DNA from: Phytobacter massiliensis JC163
GTDB lineage: Bacteria; Pseudomonadota; Gammaproteobacteria; Enterobacterales; Enterobacteriaceae
Assembly: GCF_000321045.1 (NCBI RefSeq)
Contig: NZ_HE578946.1
Coordinates: 1 to 64,000 of the forward strand
Direction: 5' to 3'
Length of the DNA: 64,000 nucleotides
Shown here: in pieces, positions 1 through 9,171 of the stretch
Layout: each line of letters opens with the position of its first letter
Numbering within the stretch: position 1 is the first letter of the stretch
The notes under the pieces: model-generated
What the model was told of the DNA's origin: nothing
Seen by the model: only the letters and a program-made list of their open reading frames with translations
Databases searched by the model: none
Translations under genes and position numbers: made by a program

Positions 1-1
1 C

Positions 2-33
2 AAAAGGCCCGTTCGAAAGAACGGGCCTTTTGT
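2..33. terminator. Bidirectional hairpin terminator at the window edge
   Basis: A perfect stem (AAAAGGCCCGTTC, loop GAAA, then its complement) has an A run on the left and a T run on the right, so it can terminate in both directions. It probably serves the convergent transcription unit left of the window and backs up the terminator of the ABC transporter operon. Confidence 0.8.
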
Positions 34-49
34 TTATGCATTACTTCGG

Positions 50-80
50 CAAAGCAAAAGGCCATCCTTATGGATGGCCC
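50..80 (-). terminator. Terminator of the yhdWXYZ operon
   Basis: GGCCATCC, loop TTAT, GGATGGCC at 60-79 forms an 8-bp stem. On the minus strand it is followed by CTTTTGCTTT. It lies just downstream of the yhdZ stop codon. Confidence 0.75.
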
Positions 81-86
81 GTATCG

Positions 87-845
87 TCAGTGAATAACCT
101 GCGAAAGGAACGCGCGTGTACGCTCGGATTTAGGATGCGCAAAGAACTCCTGCGGCGGAGCCTGTTCAACGATTTCACCGCGATCCATAAAGATCACCCG
201 ATCTGCTACGGTTCGGGCAAACCCCATCTCGTGCGTCACGCAAAGCATTGTCATTCCTGATTCGGCAAGACCTATCATGGTATCCAACACCTCTTTCACC
301 ATCTCCGGATCGAGCGCGGAAGTGGGTTCATCAAAAAGCATGATCTTAGGTTTCATACACAGTGAGCGAGCAATAGCGACACGCTGCTGCTGACCGCCAG
401 AGATTTGCCCCGGAAATTTATGGGCGTGCTCAGCAATGCGCACACGCTCCAGATAGTGCATAGCCAGCGCTTCCGCCTCTTTACGCGGCATTTTCCGCAC
501 CCAGATCGGCGCCAGCGTGCAGTTTTGCAGTACCGTCAAATGGGGAAAGAGATTGAAATGCTGGAATACCATTCCTACTTCCTGGCGCACCTTTTCAATG
601 TTGCGAATGTCTTCATTTAACTCGATCCCATCAACCACAATACGCCCCTGTTGGTGCTCTTCGAGATGGTTAATGCAACGAATCGTTGTCGACTTTCCTG
701 ATCCTGACGGACCGCATAAAACGATACGCTCCCCCTGCTTTACGCGTAAATTGATGTTCTTGAGGACATGAAACTGCCCATACCATTTATTCACGTTATC
801 GAGCGTAATCATCGCATCGGCAGGCTGCATAGTAATTTGACTCAT
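87..845 (-). CDS. yhdZ: Polar amino-acid ABC transporter ATP-binding protein YhdZ (AapP/GlnQ family)
   Basis: Cytoplasmic ATPase of a polar amino-acid uptake system, 252 aa, the usual length for the family. Visible motifs: Walker [10 protein letters not shown] near residue 45, Q-loop around VFQHFNLF, signature ISGGQQQR, Walker [13 protein letters not shown], and the switch histidine in CVTHEM. It is the last gene of a four-gene minus-strand operon with binding protein, two permeases and ATPase, and starts 7 bases after the yhdY stop. The substrate is inferred from similarity to Rhizobium AapJQMP (general L-amino acids); nothing here fixes it. Confidence 0.93.
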   Translation of the reverse strand: MSQITMQPADAMITLDNVNKWYGQFHVLKNINLRVKQGERIVLCGPSGSGKSTTIRCINHLEEHQQGRIVVDGIELNEDIRNIEKVRQEVGMVFQHFNLFPHLTVLQNCTLAPIWVRKMPRKEAEALAMHYLERVRIAEHAHKFPGQISGGQQQRVAIARSLCMKPKIMLFDEPTSALDPEMVKEVLDTMIGLAESGMTMLCVTHEMGFARTVADRVIFMDRGEIVEQAPPQEFFAHPKSERTRAFLSQVIH

Positions 846-852
846 ATTTTCC

Positions 853-1956
853 TCAGTGCGCTGAACGCCCGGTATTGAAGCGCTTCTCCAGATGCTGGCT
901 ATAGCGCGACATGCTAAAACAGAAAATCCAGTAGACGAGGGCGGCGAAAACGTAGCCCTCAGTAGACATCCCCAACCATGCAGGATCGACAGTGGCCTGC
1001 TGCACGCTGCTAAACAGATCGAACAGGCCGATAATGATCACGAGGCTGGTATCTTTGTAGAGCGCAATAATGGTATTAACCAGACCTGGAATAACCAGCT
1101 TGAGCGCCTGCGGCAGGATCACTAATCCCTGCGTCTTCCAGTAGCCCAGCGCCAGTGATTCTGCGGCCTCGTACTGCCCCTTCGGCAACGCCTGTAAACC
1201 GCCGCGCACCACCTCCGCCACGTAGGCGGACTGGAACAAAATCACCCCTACCAGCGCGCGGATCAGTTTATCGATGCTGGTCCCTTCCGACATAAATAGC
1301 GGCAGCATGACGGAAGACATAAACAGCACGGTAATCAGCGGCACGCCGCGCCAGAATTCAATAAAGATGACCGACAGAATCCGGACGACAGGCATCCTGG
1401 AGCGTCGCCCCAGCGCCAGCAGGATCCCTAGCGGCAGCGCGCCAGCGATACCCACCGAGGCGATGATAAGCGTCAGGGTCAGGCCGCCCCATTGGCGGGT
1501 TTCTACCCGCTCAAGCCCTAAAAAACCGCCATACATCAGCCACCAGACCACAATGGGATAGAGGATCGCCCAGCAGGCGATATAGCGGCCCCGTCGTGGT
1601 AAGCCTTGCCAGAACATCGGCACGATGGAGACCAGGCCAATGATAAGCGCCAGGTTAATCCGCCAGCGTTGGTCATGGGGATAGAGGCCATACATGAATT
1701 GACCAAACCGTTGGTGGATGAACACCCAGCAGGCACCTTCTTTTGTACAGTCAGCCCGGGTAGAGCCTATCCAGTTGGCTTGCAGAAAAGCCCAGTTCAG
1801 CAGTGGCGGTAGTAATTCCCACATCAGCCACAGGCAAAACAGGGTAAGCAGGGTATTTGACCAGCTGGAAAAGAGGTTTTTCTTTACCCATATCAGCACA
1901 CCGCTGCTCCCTGTGGGGGCCGGGCGCGAAGAGTGAGACAGAATCGCTTTTGTCAT
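853..1956 (-). CDS. yhdY: Polar amino-acid ABC transporter permease YhdY (AapM-like)
   Basis: Inner-membrane permease, 367 aa. It has several hydrophobic segments and a large insertion between the first membrane helix and the conserved permease core, typical of the AapM/YhdY branch. The binding-protein-dependent permease signature for contact with the ATPase is visible near residue 270 ([14 protein letters not shown] followed by LPQALK). It follows yhdX closely (9-base gap) and would pair with YhdX as a heterodimeric channel. Confidence 0.92.
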   Translation of the reverse strand: MTKAILSHSSRPAPTGSSGVLIWVKKNLFSSWSNTLLTLFCLWLMWELLPPLLNWAFLQANWIGSTRADCTKEGACWVFIHQRFGQFMYGLYPHDQRWRINLALIIGLVSIVPMFWQGLPRRGRYIACWAILYPIVVWWLMYGGFLGLERVETRQWGGLTLTLIIASVGIAGALPLGILLALGRRSRMPVVRILSVIFIEFWRGVPLITVLFMSSVMLPLFMSEGTSIDKLIRALVGVILFQSAYVAEVVRGGLQALPKGQYEAAESLALGYWKTQGLVILPQALKLVIPGLVNTIIALYKDTSLVIIIGLFDLFSSVQQATVDPAWLGMSTEGYVFAALVYWIFCFSMSRYSQHLEKRFNTGRSAH

Positions 1957-1965
1957 CGGAGTTCC

Positions 1966-3147
1966 TTAGCGCTCGATTAAGGCGATGCGACGGTTGTAGA
2001 TATTCATAAGCAATGAAATCGACAGGCTGATAATCAGATAGACCGACATGGTAATGGCGATGGTCTCAATAGCCTGGCCGGTCTGATTCAACACCGTACC
2101 GGCAAAGAGCGACACCATATCCGGGTAGCCAATCGCCGCCGCCAGCGAGGAGTTTTTCGCAATGTTCAGGTACTGGCTGGTCAACGGGGGAATAATCACG
2201 CGCAGCGCCTGCGGAATAATGACCTGGCGTAGAGTGACCGGGTGGGGCAGGCCCAGAGAGCGTGCCGCTTCATGCTGCCCATGAGGTACAGACTGAATAC
2301 CGGCACGGATAATCTCGGCAATAAAGGCCGAGGTGTAAACGGATAACGCGATGGTCAGTGCCGCCAGCTCCGGAATTAAAACCATCCCACCGCGGAAGTT
2401 GAAGCCGCGCAGCTGGGGTATCTCCCAGTGCAGCGCCGCGCCGAATAGCCACTGCGCTATGAGCGGAAGCCCTACCAGCAGTACTACCGCCGTAGGCCAT
2501 GTCCGCCGGAGCTGCCCGGTTTTCATCTGGTGCGCTTTATTGAAGCGGGACAGCCCAACGGTTACTGCGACGGCCAGGATAATGGCAACGATGAAAGCAG
2601 CAAGGCCTTCGCCCGCTTCAGGAGAAGGGATATAGAGGCCGCGATTACTCAAAAAAACCAGATCCATGGCGTCAATTGCCTGGCGCGGGCCGGGAAGATT
2701 ACGCAGTACGGCGAAATACCAGAAAAAGATCTGCAGCAGCGGCGGAATATTGCGGAAAGTCTCGATATAGATGGTAGAGAGTTTTCGCAGCAGCCAGTTT
2801 TCCGAAAGCCGCGCAAGGCCAAGAAAAAAGCCGATGAATGAGGCAAAAACAATACACAGCGCCGAGACCAGTAACGTATTCAGCAGGCCGACAAAAAAGA
2901 CCCGGCCATACGTGTCACCCTGCTCATAGTCAATCAGGTGCTGGACAATGCCGAAACCGGCAGCGCGATCGAGGAAGGCAAAACCGGATGTAATCCCCCG
3001 ATTGTTCAGGTTGGTCACCGTGTTGTGAATCAACCAGGCGGCGACGCCAACGACGACAAGGATGGCGATAATCTGGAATAGCCAGGCACGAACCGCAGGG
3101 TTTGAAAAGGAGAAGGCGCCTTTCACGGTTGGGCGGCGATGGGACAT
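1966..3147 (-). CDS. yhdX: Polar amino-acid ABC transporter permease YhdX (AapQ-like)
   Basis: Inner-membrane permease, 393 aa, with an N-terminal membrane helix after a basic start (SHRRPTVKG) and the coupling motif EAARSLGLPHPVTLRQVIIPQALR near residue 295 that docks on the ATPase. The long loop between the first helices is typical of AapQ-type permeases. It lies 71 bases downstream of yhdW and forms the membrane channel with YhdY. Confidence 0.92.
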   Translation of the reverse strand: MSHRRPTVKGAFSFSNPAVRAWLFQIIAILVVVGVAAWLIHNTVTNLNNRGITSGFAFLDRAAGFGIVQHLIDYEQGDTYGRVFFVGLLNTLLVSALCIVFASFIGFFLGLARLSENWLLRKLSTIYIETFRNIPPLLQIFFWYFAVLRNLPGPRQAIDAMDLVFLSNRGLYIPSPEAGEGLAAFIVAIILAVAVTVGLSRFNKAHQMKTGQLRRTWPTAVVLLVGLPLIAQWLFGAALHWEIPQLRGFNFRGGMVLIPELAALTIALSVYTSAFIAEIIRAGIQSVPHGQHEAARSLGLPHPVTLRQVIIPQALRVIIPPLTSQYLNIAKNSSLAAAIGYPDMVSLFAGTVLNQTGQAIETIAITMSVYLIISLSISLLMNIYNRRIALIER

Positions 3148-3218
3148 AAGGAAACCTCGGTAACCATGACTCTGGGCTGGGCGTCGCGCAGGGCGACGCC
3201 CGTTACAGCACTTGCGGC

Positions 3219-4244
3219 TTAGCGTACCGGCGGAGCGTACTGAATACCGCCGTTATTCCAGAGATTATTCTGGCCACGTTTGATCTTCAGCGGGCTTTCC
3301 GAACCTACGTTACGTTCGAAAATCTCCGCGTAGTTGCCGACCTTTTTAATAATGTTGTAGGCCCACTTGTTATCAAGCTTCAGATCTTTACCGAAGTCGC
3401 CCTCTTTACCCAGCAGGTGCGCCATATCCGGCGTGGCGGGGTTGGCCGCTTTTTCATCAACGTTTTTCGAGTTGACGCCCATCTCTTCGGCATTGAGCAT
3501 GGCGAAGAGCGTCCAGCGAACAATAGAGAACCATTCGTCATCGCCACGGCGAACAACCGGGCCAAGAGGTTCTTTGGAGATAACCTCCGGCAGCACGATC
3601 CACTCTGCCGGATTGCTTAATTTGATACGCAGCGCATACAGCTGAGACTGATCGGAAGCCAGCGTATCGCAGCGCCCGGATTCCAGCGCTTTAGCGGATT
3701 CATCAGAGCGGTCAAAGGTGACCGGGGTATATTTCATGTTGTTGGATTTGAAATAATCCGCCACGTTCAGCTCGGTATCCGTCCCCGCCTGAATACAGAC
3801 GGTCGCGCCGTCCAGCTCTTTGGCGCTTTTCAGACCGGCTTTATTATGCGTCAGGAAGCCGATGCCATCGTAATAGGTCACGCCAGTAAACGACATGCCC
3901 ATTCCCCCATCGCGGGAAGAGGTCCAGGTCGTATTGCGTGAAAGGACATCCACTTCGCCGGACTGCAGAGCGGTAAAACGCTCTTTAGCGGTCAGCGGCG
4001 TATATTTGACTTTGCTGTCATCGCCGAATACGGCCGCTGCGACCCCACGGCAAACGTCCACATCGATACCGGTGAATTTACCGTTCGCATCTGCATACGA
4101 GAAGCCAGGCAGACCATCACTGATACCGCATTGTACGAAGCCTTTCTTTTTAACGGCATCCAGCGTTGCGCCTGCGTGAGCCTGGTTTACGACGGCAAAC
4201 AGCGCGCCGGCAGCGGCCAGGCTGGCAATCATCATCTTTTTCAT
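3219..4244 (-). CDS. yhdW: Polar amino-acid ABC transporter periplasmic binding protein YhdW (AapJ-like)
   Basis: Periplasmic solute-binding protein, 341 aa. The ATG at 4244 is chosen because it is followed by a clear signal peptide (MKKMMIASLAAAGALFAVV..AHA, cleavage after AHA) and preceded by AGGAT. The open frame extends upstream to 4457, but that part has no signal-peptide character. The family-3 solute-binding motif GFSYADANGKFTGIDVDVCR is visible near residues 46-65. It is first in the operon, as is usual for the highly expressed binding protein. Confidence 0.93.
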   Translation of the reverse strand: MKKMMIASLAAAGALFAVVNQAHAGATLDAVKKKGFVQCGISDGLPGFSYADANGKFTGIDVDVCRGVAAAVFGDDSKVKYTPLTAKERFTALQSGEVDVLSRNTTWTSSRDGGMGMSFTGVTYYDGIGFLTHNKAGLKSAKELDGATVCIQAGTDTELNVADYFKSNNMKYTPVTFDRSDESAKALESGRCDTLASDQSQLYALRIKLSNPAEWIVLPEVISKEPLGPVVRRGDDEWFSIVRWTLFAMLNAEEMGVNSKNVDEKAANPATPDMAHLLGKEGDFGKDLKLDNKWAYNIIKKVGNYAEIFERNVGSESPLKIKRGQNNLWNNGGIQYAPPVR

Positions 4245-4714
4245 AATGCATCCTGTGTGGCTAAAATTATCGTTATATAAGCGTTGGTGAAACGCTTTGT
4301 ACCTGTCTGTGGCTGTGGCCATAGTTTTTAAAGCAAAGGAGATGCCAGGTTTGCGAATGCGGAAAAATCTTAATTTCGCCTGCATCAGGATGAGTGTAGA
4401 CAGGAAAAAATAATCGCAGCGCCCTGCAACGGTGCAAAATTCCAACCTGCGCCACAAAATAGAGCAAAAACTTTTCAGCGTCAGGTCATTTCATAAAAAC
4501 AATTACGCAGGTTAATATAAGCTTGGAAGCGATTAACGTTTATTTGTGAAACGCGTCACATCCGATGTTAAATAAAAAGGGAATGACCGGGGAAATAACA
4601 GGGAAGGGTTTTAAATAGTGAATACAAATGCCCGGATTTGAGGAAAACAATCGGGTAATTCTAAAAACGGTGCACTCTAATAAAGCAAAGCGCGGAATGC
4701 CGCGCTTTGGATTG
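4245..4714 (-). promoter_or_regulatory. 470-bp gap: promoter and leader region of yhdWXYZ
   Basis: AT-rich region between yhdV and yhdW that must hold the operon promoter on the minus strand. I looked for a sigma-54 (GG-N10-GC) element, because nitrogen control would make sense, and did not find a convincing one. Short open frames here lack ribosome binding sites and are not called. Confidence 0.45.
4687..4708 (-). terminator. Terminator after yhdV
   Basis: AAAGCGCGG, loop AATG, CCGCGCTTT is a 9-bp stem immediately downstream of yhdV (minus strand). The T tract after it is weak. Confidence 0.6.
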
Positions 4715-4936
4715 TTATTTGGTTAAGGCCACGATACCCAGCGTAAGCCCTGCCAGTGCGGCCGCGCCGCCAGCGATTGCGCCTGCGGTTTCCCAGTTGT
4801 CCTGGGTTGTGCCTTTCATACAGGTATTCGTATGGACCAGACGGCCCTGATCGTCATATACCGGCACGCACGGCGAATCATGTGCACACCCTGCAAGGGT
4901 AGCGGTCAGCAACGCAACGGAAATTAATCTTTTCAT
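4715..4936 (-). CDS. yhdV: Small lipoprotein YhdV
   Basis: 73-aa predicted lipoprotein. The signal peptide MKRLISVALLTATLAGC ends in a lipobox (LAGC), and a glycine/alanine-rich hydrophobic segment near the C terminus (AGAIAGGAAALAGLTLGIVAL) resembles glycine-zipper membrane segments. The same gene lies upstream of yhdW in E. coli K-12. Its function is unknown. A good ribosome binding site (GAGGTAAC) precedes the ATG. Confidence 0.88.
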   Translation of the reverse strand: MKRLISVALLTATLAGCAHDSPCVPVYDDQGRLVHTNTCMKGTTQDNWETAGAIAGGAAALAGLTLGIVALTK

Positions 4937-5180
4937 AATGTTACCTCAAAATAACGCGATTCCCGATATCTAAAATCGACACCAGTCTGGAATCGATGCG
5001 CCATTTTACCACCGGGTAATTCGGCTCCGCCCGGCTTTAATAATCTCAAAGTATGAGCTTTGTAAACATCGTGAAGAGAAGCGGCGGAAATTTCAGGATC
5101 GTGCAGGAATTATGAAGATGAATATGATATATCGACAGGTTAACATTACGGTGCGCTTAGCGGGGAGCAATAAATACGAG

Positions 5181-5200
5181 AAAGCGCCCGAAGGCGCTTT
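5181..5200 (-). terminator. Terminator after the MHYT-GGDEF-EAL gene
   Basis: AAAGCGCC, loop CGAA, GGCGCTTT is a perfect 8-bp stem located 13 bases past the stop codon of the minus-strand gene. Confidence 0.7.
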
Positions 5201-5212
5201 TGTACTCTGCCG

Positions 5213-7288
5213 TTAATTTAACTGTTGCTGGCACAGCATATCACCCTGAGCGCTAATAATTTCTGCCGGGACCGGCCGCCCCAGCAGATACCCTTGCAGC
5301 GTATTACAGCCCAGCTGCGTCAGGAAAGCTTGCTGTTCGCGGGTCTCGACGCCTTCCGCCACAACTTTAAGGTTCAGCGTTTTTGCCAGGGCGATGATGG
5401 CAGAGACAATGGTTGCATCATCACTGTCGGTGCTCAGTTCCCGCACGAATGCCCGATCGATTTTTAATTCGCACGCGGGAAGGCGTTTCAGGTACAGCAG
5501 GCTTGAGTAGCCGGTACCAAAGTCGTCAATAGAAGCCTGAACGCCCGCCGCGGTAAGCTCCGTTAAAATTCGCACGCTCTCATCCGGGTTGCTCATTGCC
5601 GTGGTTTCTGTCACTTCCAGAATTAATTGTTCAGCAGGTACGCCGTGGTTACGCAGGCTCTCGAGGATGTTCTGCACCAGCGCAGGCTGTTCAAACTGTA
5701 GCGTTGACAGGTTGACGGCTACCGACCATGACAGGTAGCCCAACGCCCGCCACTCGCTTAGCTGGCGACAGGCTTCATCAATCACCCAGTTGCCCAGCGG
5801 CACAATCAGGCCGGTTTTTTCAGCCAGCGGAAGGAATACATCGGGAGTGAGAAGGCCACGCCTCGGATGCTGCCAGCGAAGTAATGCCTCAAAACCAATG
5901 ATGGGCCCGGACGGCGCCTGAAACTTCGGCTGGTAAACCAGGCGGAACTCTTTACGTTCCGCTGCCAGCCATAAATCATTCATCAGCTGCAACTGCGTCT
6001 GCGCCAGCGTGTTCATAGTAGGCTGGAAGAAATGGTAGCCATTACGCCCGGTATGTTTGGTGTGGTACATCGCGGCATCGGCATTGAACATAAGTTCACG
6101 CTCGTTTTTACCATCGTGTGGATAGAGCGCTATCCCTACGCTGAGGGTGACCATCATATCGTACGGATCGATATTAAAGGGCTTATCGATAACCCGTACC
6201 AGCGAGGCGGCGAGGGTGGCTGCATCATCCGGCGCGTTTACCTCTGTGAGCAGGACAAACTCATCGCCGCCCATTCGCGCCAGCGTATATTGCCCTTTAA
6301 GCTGCTGCCTGAGCCGACCGGCGACCTCAATGAGCAGCTTATCCCCTACGTCGTGACCATAGGCATCATTAACGGTCTTAAAACCATCGAGATCCATAAA
6401 CATCAGCGCGAAAAAGGTGCCTTCATGTTTCGCTTTATTGATAGCCTGTTCCAGACGATCTTCCAGCAGTACCCGGTTCGGCAGGCGCGTTAAGGTGTCG
6501 TGCAGAGCCAGCTGCGCCAGTTCGCGGTTCGCCTGCGCCAGGGAAGAGGCCAGCAGCGATGTTCGCGCCTGCAGACGCGCATCGAGCATTGAGACCAGCA
6601 GCGTAATACCCAGAATGGAAAAGGCCACAACGCTGACCAGCACTGCCAGCCAGTTGCCGTCGACCCCATGATGGTGCATCGCATGCTGGTGGGGGAATTG
6701 CGCCGCCATCATGCCGCTGTAATGCATACCCGCGATGGCAATCCCCATCAATACGGCGGCGCCGAAACGCATCAGCGCGACCTGAGCGGCTTCATGACGC
6801 AGGCGAAACGTCAGCCACAGCGCCGCAAAGGAGGCGACGAGCGCGATAACAATGGAAGCCGCAACCCAGCTTGCCTTCCAGACGATAGCCGGTTCCACCT
6901 GTAATGCCGCCATGCCGGTATAGTGCATGGCGACGATCCCCATCCCCATAATAAATGAGCCAGGCAGGAGACGGCGCATCGTAAGCTCGGTGTTGCTGAC
7001 CATCCAGAGAGCAAAAAGCGATGCGCCGATAGCGATGACCATGGATATGGCCGTCAGGAAAGGGTCATAGCTCAGGCGCATGGAGATATCCATCGCCAGC
7101 ATTCCAATAAAATGCATCGCCCAGATGCCGATGCCCATCGCCACGCCGCCGCCAGCCAGCCATGCCCAGGAAGAGGTGCCTGTGCTGGTGGAGACGCGGC
7201 CTGCCATGTTCAGTGCGGTGTATGAAGCCAGGATGGCGACAATAAAAGAGACTACAACAAGGATTTGGTCATATTGGCTAACCAGCAT
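5213..7288 (-). CDS. Membrane MHYT-GGDEF-EAL cyclic-di-GMP protein
   Basis: 691-aa inner-membrane protein that probably makes and/or degrades cyclic di-GMP. The N-terminal ~245 residues form an MHYT sensor with about seven membrane helices; three MHYT-type motifs are seen (MHFIGM, MHYTGM, MHYSGM), thought in this family to bind a metal and sense oxygen, CO or NO. A GGDEF domain follows with an intact MGGDEF site, then an EAL domain with FEALLRW, EVTET, DDFGTGYSS and AEGVE motifs, so both activities look intact. It lies alone between yhdV and yhdU, where K-12 has acrS-acrEF. The ATG start at 7288 begins directly with the first membrane helix. Confidence 0.9.
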   Translation of the reverse strand: MLVSQYDQILVVVSFIVAILASYTALNMAGRVSTSTGTSSWAWLAGGGVAMGIGIWAMHFIGMLAMDISMRLSYDPFLTAISMVIAIGASLFALWMVSNTELTMRRLLPGSFIMGMGIVAMHYTGMAALQVEPAIVWKASWVAASIVIALVASFAALWLTFRLRHEAAQVALMRFGAAVLMGIAIAGMHYSGMMAAQFPHQHAMHHHGVDGNWLAVLVSVVAFSILGITLLVSMLDARLQARTSLLASSLAQANRELAQLALHDTLTRLPNRVLLEDRLEQAINKAKHEGTFFALMFMDLDGFKTVNDAYGHDVGDKLLIEVAGRLRQQLKGQYTLARMGGDEFVLLTEVNAPDDAATLAASLVRVIDKPFNIDPYDMMVTLSVGIALYPHDGKNERELMFNADAAMYHTKHTGRNGYHFFQPTMNTLAQTQLQLMNDLWLAAERKEFRLVYQPKFQAPSGPIIGFEALLRWQHPRRGLLTPDVFLPLAEKTGLIVPLGNWVIDEACRQLSEWRALGYLSWSVAVNLSTLQFEQPALVQNILESLRNHGVPAEQLILEVTETTAMSNPDESVRILTELTAAGVQASIDDFGTGYSSLLYLKRLPACELKIDRAFVRELSTDSDDATIVSAIIALAKTLNLKVVAEGVETREQQAFLTQLGCNTLQGYLLGRPVPAEIISAQGDMLCQQQLN

Positions 7289-7428
7289 GGTGTCATCAAC
7301 CCATTCACAAAAAGACGTTAATGCTTAATTAAGGGGAGTGGTTACAACGCAGGGCATGATCAATGCATTAACGACTCAATATGGCGGGGCTGAGCGGGAG
7401 CGGGACGGACGCCAGGGGCGGCGTCTGG

Positions 7429-7593
7429 CTACTCAAGGTCGGCGCAGTTCACCAGTTTGAGTGGATTGGTGGAATTCATGTTTCGGCATTTGTCGGTCTC
7501 CGTTGTCAGGAATTCGATCCACTGCATGATCAATGCATCCAGCAACAGGACAGAAAGGGCAAAAATAACCAGCCAGAAGTACTTTCTAATCAT
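7429..7593 (-). CDS. yhdU: Small membrane protein YhdU (DUF2556 family)
   Basis: 54-aa protein on the minus strand that begins MIRKYFWLVIFALSVLLL, one membrane helix, followed by a short polar tail with WIEFLTTETDKCRNMN and LKLVNC. This closely resembles E. coli YhdU as I remember it. AAGGAT precedes the ATG at a good distance. K-12 has the gene next to the fis locus too. Function is unknown. Confidence 0.8.
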   Translation of the reverse strand: MIRKYFWLVIFALSVLLLDALIMQWIEFLTTETDKCRNMNSTNPLKLVNCADLE

Positions 7594-7697
7594 CCCGCGT
7601 ATCCTTTTCTCGCAATTATTCGCAGCGAATATACACGAAATCAGCCTGGAGAGAAGATGAGGCGAAAGAACTTTTTTGCGGCAATAACAGGCAATAA

Positions 7698-7731
7698 AAA
7701 AGGCGCTTCCCCATGCCGAGTAGCGCCTTTT
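7698..7731 (-). terminator. Original host terminator of the dusB-fis operon, now separated from fis
   Basis: AAAAGGCGCT and AGCGCCTTTT form a 10-bp stem, followed by T's on the minus strand. A diverged copy of the same hairpin lies next to fis at 23360-23395. This left copy is the host one, displaced from fis by the integration. Confidence 0.8.
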
Positions 7732-7742
7732 AATTCAAGCAT

Positions 7743-7775
7743 TTAACTGATTAGTATCAGTTCATGCCGTATTTT
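7743..7775. repeat. Left attachment site (attL core)
   Basis: 33 bases identical to 23406-23438. They equal the last bases of fis plus its stop codon and a few bases beyond. Inside is an imperfect palindrome, AACTGAT-TAGT-ATCAGTT (7745-7762), a typical tyrosine-recombinase core with a short spacer. Confidence 0.9.
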
Positions 7776-7901
7776 CAAAACCTGTGTTTTTTATGGTTCG
7801 TGCCTGTTTAGTAGTGTTCATTCAACTTTTTGATATAAAAAGATAAATTATCTTTTATCGCTCGGCTTTGTTCGTCGTCGTTCATGGGGTAGCATTAAGA
7901 T

Positions 7902-7922
7902 GTGTAGTCAGTGGTGTAGTCA
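7902..7922 (+). repeat. Left pair of integrase arm-type repeats
   Basis: Two direct copies of GTGTAGTCA at 7902-7910 and 7914-7922, 12 bases apart. The same pair with the same spacing and orientation occurs at the other end of the element (23331-23351). Matching subterminal pairs are what arm-type integrase binding sites look like. Confidence 0.7.
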
Positions 7923-7947
7923 GTCCTGCGAATGAACTGAGGTTTTT

Positions 7948-9171
7948 ATGGCTGGTGGTACGAATAAATTAAGCGATACATCGCTGCGTAAGATGATCGG
8001 GAGGGAAAGCCCCGGCGACAGCTTTTACGCCGATGGAGACGGCCTGAGCGTCAAGGTGTCAAAGGTTGGCGTCATGACCTGGTATTACACATACCGTATT
8101 GGCGGCCGCACCACAGCGCCGCAGCGTATGAAGCTGGGTAACTATCCTGACCTATCACTAAAGTCAGCGCGCGAAAAGCGGGAGCAGTGCCGCACCTGGC
8201 TGGCCGAGGGTAAAAACCCGAAGCACCATCTCAACATCGCCACTCAGGAAGCCTTAAAGCCTGTCACGGTAAAAGAAGCACTTGATTACTGGATCCGTGA
8301 GTATGCTTCCCGGCGTCGCGCGAACGTTGATAAGCACGTCGAGCAACTGAATAAGCATATCTTTCCGTATATAGGTGATCACCCGCTTTCGATGTGTGAA
8401 ACTCGCCACTGGCTGGAGTGTTTTTCCCGCGTCAGTAAAAATGCACCGGTTGCCGCCGGCTACCTCTTGCAGATGTGCAAACAGGCATTGAAATTCTGCC
8501 GTGTTCACCGCTACGCATCGAGTAACGCGCTAAGCGATCTGACCATTGATGATGTGGGTAAAAAGCAGGAGAAGCGCGACAGGGAGCATACCCGGCAGGA
8601 GCTTGCCGATATCTGGCGCGAGAGTACCGGTCTGAAATTCAAACCTTACTATACCTCGCTGCTGCGCCTGCTGGTGGTGTTCGGCTGCCGCACCCAGGAA
8701 CTGAGGTTATCAGCGATCAGGGAGTGGGATTTGCAGGACTGGATCTGGACAGTGCCGAAGGAGCACAGTAAGGGCGGCGAGAAGATATTGCGCCCGGTAC
8801 CCGATGCCATAAGGCCGTTTATCACTGCCCTGATAGAGCAAAACCGGGATAGCGGCCTGCTGCTGGGCGAAATGAAGAAACCGGAAGCTGTCAGCCAGTG
8901 GGGGCGGGGTATCTATAAACGTCTTGGCCACGCCGAACCCTGGACGCTCCACGACCTGCGCCGCACATTCGCCACCACACTGAACAATATGGGGATTGCG
9001 CCTCATGTTGTTGAACAACTGCTGGGGCATACGCTGGGCGGCGTGATGGCCGTATATAACCGCAGTCAGTACCTTCCTGAGAAACTGGATGCGTTGAATA
9101 AATGGATGGAGCGGTTAGAGGTTATTTCTTCTGACTATTCCAACGTTGCTATTCTGGAGATGGAAAAATGA
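7948..9171 (+). CDS. int: Tyrosine recombinase / integrase (P4 family)
   Basis: 407-aa site-specific recombinase that would insert and excise the element at fis. An N-terminal DUF4102-like arm-binding domain (about residues 5-95, with the pattern LSVKVSKVG..TWYYTYRI) is followed by a core-binding domain and a catalytic domain with R248 (GCRTQEL), H335 and R338 (LHDLRRT), H361 (LLGHT) and nucleophile Y370 (AVYNRSQY). All catalytic residues are present, so it is probably active. It starts 173 bases inside attL, and its stop overlaps the next start (ATGA). Confidence 0.95.
   Translation: MAGGTNKLSDTSLRKMIGRESPGDSFYADGDGLSVKVSKVGVMTWYYTYRIGGRTTAPQRMKLGNYPDLSLKSAREKREQCRTWLAEGKNPKHHLNIATQEALKPVTVKEALDYWIREYASRRRANVDKHVEQLNKHIFPYIGDHPLSMCETRHWLECFSRVSKNAPVAAGYLLQMCKQALKFCRVHRYASSNALSDLTIDDVGKKQEKRDREHTRQELADIWRESTGLKFKPYYTSLLRLLVVFGCRTQELRLSAIREWDLQDWIWTVPKEHSKGGEKILRPVPDAIRPFITALIEQNRDSGLLLGEMKKPEAVSQWGRGIYKRLGHAEPWTLHDLRRTFATTLNNMGIAPHVVEQLLGHTLGGVMAVYNRSQYLPEKLDALNKWMERLEVISSDYSNVAILEMEK

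Larger units (their letters stand above)
7594..7947. other. Gap with fis-operon terminator, left attachment site and integrase arm sites
   Basis: 354 bases between yhdU and the integrase gene. Left to right it holds the host fis terminator (7698-7731), the left 33-bp attachment core (7743-7775), an AT-rich stretch and two tandem GTGTAGTCA arm-type repeats just upstream of the integrase gene. The integrase promoter must also lie here. Confidence 0.8.

Noticed and set aside
4245-4714. Sigma-54 promoter for yhdWXYZ
   Set aside because: A GG..GC-like pair near 4430-4450 has only 6 bases between the doublets instead of 10.
7381-7746. Plus-strand 121-codon frame near the left attachment site
   Set aside because: It is antisense to yhdU, whose minus-strand frame has the family sequence and a ribosome site.
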